In this document: positions 60,653-64,000 of the stretch, in pieces
Layout of the letters: every line of letters starts with the position of its first letter
How positions within the stretch are numbered: the stretch's first letter is position 1
Assembly (NCBI RefSeq): GCF_014222285.1
Contig: NZ_JACKZS010000001.1
Location: 1-64,000, forward strand
DNA length: 64,000 nt
Reading direction: 5' to 3'
DNA from: Nostoc sp. UCD121
Lineage (GTDB): Bacteria; Cyanobacteriota; Cyanobacteriia; Cyanobacteriales; Nostocaceae
Notes under the pieces: model-generated
Told to the model about the DNA's origin: nothing
Databases searched by the model: none
Seen by the model: the letters and a program-made list of their open reading frames with translations, nothing else
Program-made: the position numbers and the translations under genes

Positions 60653-60677
60653 ATTTATGGTAATATTTACCATAAAT
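60653..60677. promoter_or_regulatory. Candidate NrtR operator upstream of pncB
   Basis: Perfect palindrome: arms ATTTATGGTAA (60653-60663) and TTACCATAAAT (60667-60677) with a 3-base spacer TAT. It starts 31 bp before the pncB ATG, where a repressor would block initiation. nrtR lies in the same operon, so autorepression of NAD salvage is inferred. Confidence 0.78.
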
Positions 60678-61070
60678 AATGTCAACTACCATTAAGGATA
60701 TTTCAGGCATTGCCCTGTAACAGTAGGTTTGCAGGTAAGTTTATACTAGCTTTATAGAATACTTAATATTTTTTAATAGTAAAATCTAGCAATAATGTTT
60801 ATTTGACGGGTGGCTAATGAAAGATAATAATATCCTTCTAAGGCAAGTTTGTTTGCTAACCTCTTTCCCAGAGTGGATTTAAAGAAATAGATAAGTTTCA
60901 ATTACAATAAAAGAGAAACCTTTGGCTTTTTCACAAGCTAAAGTATTGCGAAGTTATCTGAATAAAGATTGCAAATATTCTCAATATATTGAGAATGGAA
61001 CCGATTAAAAATATTAGGATTAAAGTATAAGTAGCACAATTAAAGCAACTCGAAAGAGAAGTCAAATATT
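60678..61070. other. AT-rich intergenic region
   Basis: About 390 bp between pncB's operator and the small ORF at 61071. TTGAGAAT-type short repeats near 60980-61000 are palindromic (ATATATTGAGAAT). No gene recognised. Confidence 0.45.
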
Positions 61071-61223
61071 ATGGCTATTTCCCAAATCATTGCGAACATA
61101 ACTCAGTATATCTCTGAAGCTGCGATGCGGATTTTTGGCCCTACAGATGATGCTTATCCTGTTATTGGCATACAACCTTTTACAGGTGAGCCTTATGATA
61201 AAGGTACAGCCGATACTTGGTAG
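61071..61223 (+). CDS. 50-residue small protein of unknown function
   Basis: ATG 61071 to TAG 61221-61223. Sequence pattern: a helix MAISQIIANITQYISEAAMR, then IFGPTDDAYPVIGIQPFTG and EPYDKGTADTW. The spacing DDxYPxxGxQPFxG resembles short proteins I have seen predicted in filamentous cyanobacteria, but I cannot name the family. An AGAGAAG motif lies 8-14 bases upstream. Amphipathic helix plus proline-rich tail suggests a peripheral membrane or partner-binding peptide. A strong hairpin follows at 61458. Confidence 0.6.
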   Translation: MAISQIIANITQYISEAAMRIFGPTDDAYPVIGIQPFTGEPYDKGTADTW

Positions 61224-61836
61224 GTGCTATACGACGAGTCAAAGTTTAGTATTTAGAATACAGATAAAAGCAATTATCGAGGGATGTAGAACACCAGTTA
61301 GTAACCTGCAATAGTTGAGATTGAGGGTTTAAAACAAAGTTAGCAAATCTCAAGCTGTATCAACTTTTTTGCCTCCGTATTACGCACAGATATTGGTTAG
61401 GAGATTGCGTACCTTTGCTGAATCCTTATAACGTTTATTTGTGAAGTTGCAATAATATATAAAACCCCTTGTAGTTTCTCCTGATTAAAGGCAAACTACA
61501 GGGGGTTTTATAACGTGCATCTCCATACATAATTAGTATTACGTAGAAAAATTACAATTACAACGTCTCTAATTATTGAATTGCAAGAAAAATGATCAAG
61601 AAAGTCTTCCGCCAACGATTGCTGCGTTACTCTTTTTTTAAAGAAATGATGAAATGAGATTTTAATTTGTCAGTATATTTTCTAAGAATTCTATCGTTAT
61701 TTTTTACTCGTCATGGCTACTTTATATAGCAAGAGTAATCAATAAAATTTTGATAAAGACTAGTCAATAAATCTACCTTTTTATAAAAAAAAGAATTAGT
61801 TTAGTGTTCGCACCGGCACAAAGTTATTTATTTGAC
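61224..61836. other. Intergenic region with one strong hairpin
   Basis: 613 bp without further genes seen. Holds the hairpin at 61458-61512 and the leader of the PEP-CTERM gene, AT-rich with poly-A (61787-61793). Confidence 0.5.
61458..61512. terminator. Long stem-loop (possible bidirectional terminator)
   Basis: TATAAAACCCCTTGTAGTTT (61458-61477) pairs with AAACTACAGGGGGTTTTATA (61493-61512), one mismatch in 20, with a 15-base loop. The T-rich outer arm is within the stem. It could end the small ORF's transcript. Confidence 0.6.
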
Positions 61837-62511
61837 ATGAAAGCTACTACCATTATTTCTCTGTTTTTAACTGGGATTGGAGCTACTGTTATTGCAACCT
61901 CTGCACCAGCTTCGGCTACCACTTTTGGTTTTAACAATATTACAGGTGGAGATACTGTTGGTGATGCTTTTGCTCCCAATTTCTCATTTAATGTAACTGA
62001 CTATGGAAGTGGTAAAGTTTTATTCAAATTTTTAAATAATGCATCTTCAGAGCAAGCTTTGAAACAGGTTGCTTTTAGCGTTGATAGTTCTGTATCGGGT
62101 ATTTTGTCTAACATAGCGGTAAATGTAGGCAATTCCGGTACAGTTGACTTTGAATTAAGTAGTCAAAATTTGTCGCAAAGTAACAATATTTCTGGATGGG
62201 ATGGTACAACCTTCGGTGCAGATACAAAAGGTGGTAACGGCAACGCAGTTCAATCTAGAGAATCTTTAGGTATTACATTCACTGGTAACTATAATGCTGT
62301 TCTTGCAGCCATAAATGCTGGTACGTTGCAGGTAGGTATCCATGTGGGCAGTCTTCCAAGGGGTGCTAGTGACAGCTATGTTAGTACCCCTCCCAGCCAA
62401 TCAGTTCCTGAACCATCTACTTTGTTTGGAGTAGGTTTGGTTTTTGGACTTGCTAGTTTGTCAAAAGCCAATAATGGTAAAAAGTGGAAACAAAAGCAAT
62501 TCAATGCTTAA
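61837..62511 (+). CDS. PEP-CTERM sorted exported protein
   Basis: 224 residues from ATG 61837 (MKATTIISLF); a frame opening eleven codons earlier is less fit. Signal peptide with cleavage near ASA, then a beta-rich domain (TTFGFNNITGGDTVGDAF, VLFKFLNNASSEQAL). It ends with the sorting signal VPEPSTLFGVGLVFGLASL and basic NNGKKWKQK. Such proteins are processed by exosortase and sent to the envelope or sheath. No exosortase gene in the window. Confidence 0.87.
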   Translation: MKATTIISLFLTGIGATVIATSAPASATTFGFNNITGGDTVGDAFAPNFSFNVTDYGSGKVLFKFLNNASSEQALKQVAFSVDSSVSGILSNIAVNVGNSGTVDFELSSQNLSQSNNISGWDGTTFGADTKGGNGNAVQSRESLGITFTGNYNAVLAAINAGTLQVGIHVGSLPRGASDSYVSTPPSQSVPEPSTLFGVGLVFGLASLSKANNGKKWKQKQFNA

Positions 62512-62563
62512 TTATCAGTTTTGTTTTGTCTTTTATTAGTTTCTGAAAAGTGAGTCAGAACGG

Positions 62564-62590
62564 GGCGTGAGATTTTTCTCACGCCTTTTT
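62564..62590. terminator. Bidirectional terminator between PEP-CTERM and trehalase genes
   Basis: GGCGTGAG ATTTTTCT... pairs GGCGTGAG (62564-62571) with CTCACGCC (62578-62585), followed by TTTTTC on plus and preceded by a weaker T run on minus. The genes converge here. Confidence 0.75.
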
Positions 62591-62592
62591 CT

Positions 62593-63999
62593 TTAAACTT
62601 TTTTCCCACGGGCTGCTAAGAGTTCTAAAATAACTCCGTTTGTCCAGCCGAAGCCAACTTCATTAGAACTATATCCAAAGGAGATTTCGTCGGAGACGTT
62701 GGCAGAACAGCGTTCAACATCATATTTTTCAACGAGGGTGTTGTGACGCTCGAATTCTTTAATTACCATTGCTAAAAATTTGTTGGCAATCCGATCGCCT
62801 TCTGTATGAAACCCATAGCGGTGAAGTCCTTGCACAGCAATTAATGTCAGTGGTGCCCAACCAAAAGGTGCATCCCACTGGTTTCCGGTGACATGAGTAC
62901 TGGTAAGAATTCCGCCTGGGGCTTCAAACAAAGACAGATTTTCTACGACGCGCTGGGCTTGGGCTTGAGAAGCAATTCCCAGCCATAGGGGATAAAATGT
63001 GGTGGCAAATTCGTAGCAGCGGCGTTTTCCACTCTGGAAGTGATAGTCGCAATAGAGTCCTCGTTCTTCATTCCAGAGAAATTGATCGATCCGATCACGC
63101 CGATATTCGCCGCGATCGCGCCATTGTTTTTCTAGTTGTTCGTTCCCCAAAATAGCGTTAATTTGCGCCAAATCTTGTTCTACTTGATACAGCAAACTGT
63201 TGAGGCACACAGGAGCGTAGTGGAGGATATCAGCACTGAAGGGGCCAAATCGGTTGGTGATATCAAAACCGGACTCGCGCATGGTGCGATCGGCCTTGTA
63301 AAATAGGTGGGTCAGTTTATCATTTTCGCGATCGTAGTAAAGATTAACGTCGTAATCTTCAATCTCAAAAGTTTGGTAATATTCTTTGACGCGATCGTAG
63401 TGGCTTTTTCCTTCCTCATCTCGCTCGGAAAACACGACTTCTGGCGCGGGGCCTTCGCCAAAGGCATAAAATCTGGATAAGCCGGTTCCGGGATTCAAGT
63501 GGGGCGGTACTACCCAGTAATAGTAAAATTGTTCTAAAAGCGGTACGGTTGTCCTCAACCACTCTTCATCCTGGGTGTGCTGGAATAGTGCCAAAACCAT
63601 CATGCTGAGGACAGGGGGTTGCGATCGCGAGAGCATATAAGTCCGGTTGGCATTGAGGATAGTGCCGTAATGCTTTACCTGGTACAATAATTGGTCTACC
63701 TGGCTTTGCGCTAGATCCCATTCTTCATCGTGCAAAAGTCCCAGTAATATAAAGTAGCTGTCCCAGCCATACATTTCGTTAAATCGACCACCTGGTACGA
63801 CATAAGGCCCTGGTAGGTATAGTAAGCCATGCTCTTTAATCGCTTCCACTTCTGACGGCAAAGTGCGAATTTGTAGCTGTTGCATATCTTTGGGATATAG
63901 CGATCGCTCTAACACACGCTGAATGGTGGGACAATCTTCTAAGGGGGAAATGTAGACGATCCAGGGAGTATCGGTTTTATGGTCTAATTTGGTATCTTT
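62593..63999 (-). CDS. treH: Trehalase (glycoside hydrolase family 37), 5' end outside window
   Basis: The frame is open to the right edge; 468 codons are visible. It hydrolyses trehalose to glucose. GH37 signatures: VPGGRFNEMYGWDSYFILLG (near the visible N-terminal third) and QWDAPFGWAPLT. Also FDITNRFG, and a C-terminal EKYDVE with GFGWTNGVILEL. In Nostoc species treH lies with treY and treZ and affects desiccation tolerance; their genes would be outside the window. A GTG at 63915 is internal to a longer frame that reads IVYISPLEDCPTIQRV upstream. Confidence 0.9.
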   Translation of the reverse strand, partial: KDTKLDHKTDTPWIVYISPLEDCPTIQRVLERSLYPKDMQQLQIRTLPSEVEAIKEHGLLYLPGPYVVPGGRFNEMYGWDSYFILLGLLHDEEWDLAQSQVDQLLYQVKHYGTILNANRTYMLSRSQPPVLSMMVLALFQHTQDEEWLRTTVPLLEQFYYYWVVPPHLNPGTGLSRFYAFGEGPAPEVVFSERDEEGKSHYDRVKEYYQTFEIEDYDVNLYYDRENDKLTHLFYKADRTMRESGFDITNRFGPFSADILHYAPVCLNSLLYQVEQDLAQINAILGNEQLEKQWRDRGEYRRDRIDQFLWNEERGLYCDYHFQSGKRRCYEFATTFYPLWLGIASQAQAQRVVENLSLFEAPGGILTSTHVTGNQWDAPFGWAPLTLIAVQGLHRYGFHTEGDRIANKFLAMVIKEFERHNTLVEKYDVERCSANVSDEISFGYSSNEVGFGWTNGVILELLAARGKKV

Positions 64000-64000
64000 G

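Overview
The window comes from a filamentous, probably heterocyst-forming cyanobacterium of the Nostoc type. The evidence is dense HIP1 octamers (GCGATCGC), psaC, psbQ, hemJ, ycf20, a cyanobacterial-type hfq, a cyanobacterial photorespiratory glycerate kinase, heptanucleotide repeats (CCCAATG, AATTACG) and the ebo gene set. No rRNA, tRNA or CRISPR array was recognised. Both ends cut genes: a DinG-like helicase at the left and a GH37 trehalase at the right.

Layout. 1-7.8 kb is mostly housekeeping: helicase C-terminus, DUF2839 protein, ycf20-glyK, a putative lipoprotein, psaC, glmS and a small secreted protein. 8-13.4 kb is a nickel/metal-efflux locus of nrs type (RND pump, adaptor, response regulator, sensor kinase). 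A deletion has fused the 3' remnant of the adaptor gene to the 3' remnant of the divergent regulator gene at a HIP1 palindrome. 13.4-25.3 kb is accessory: GIY-YIG protein, repeats, a candidate eCIS cargo protein, prmA-serA (core), two Uma2 proteins, a methyltransferase-HIT fusion, a NACHT-HEAT relic that lost its NTPase, and hicAB. 25.3-29.6 kb holds ada-alkA, an EamA transporter, dapF and hfq. 29.7-37.1 kb is the ebo cluster, with eboD inverted and divergent from eboABCEF. Catalase follows at 37.3 kb.

39-45 kb is a second accessory island: an AbrB-like gene running into a 21-bp repeat array, then a minus-strand set made of a small unknown protein, an alpha/beta hydrolase, a caspase-NB-ARC protein and a TPR protein. 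The last two look like one STAND protein split by a frameshift or by coupled translation. 45.2-49.7 kb is core again (psbQ, an FAD oxidoreductase, an atypical alpha/beta hydrolase, hemJ, a peptidoglycan-binding protein). 50-54.7 kb carries two tandem Roco-TIR genes: a complete LRR-Roc-COR-TIR gene and, upstream, a deletion derivative with a different TIR domain. A vapBC-like pair follows. 55.8-60.7 kb is the NAD operon pncB-nadD-nrtR-nadE with a clear palindrome, probably the NrtR operator, just upstream. The window ends with an unrecognised 50-residue ORF, a PEP-CTERM protein and the trehalase.

Most notable are the caspase/NB-ARC/TPR-hydrolase set, the tandem Roco-TIR genes, the eCIS-type cargo with a transglutaminase-like triad, the HIT fusion that lost its nucleophilic histidine, the nrs deletion junction, and three unrelated 21-bp tandem arrays. 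MITE-like elements and small palindromic repeats fill many intergenic gaps, and several gene relics (SMI1/KNR4, hicB, GIY-YIG, caspase, NACHT) point to active turnover.
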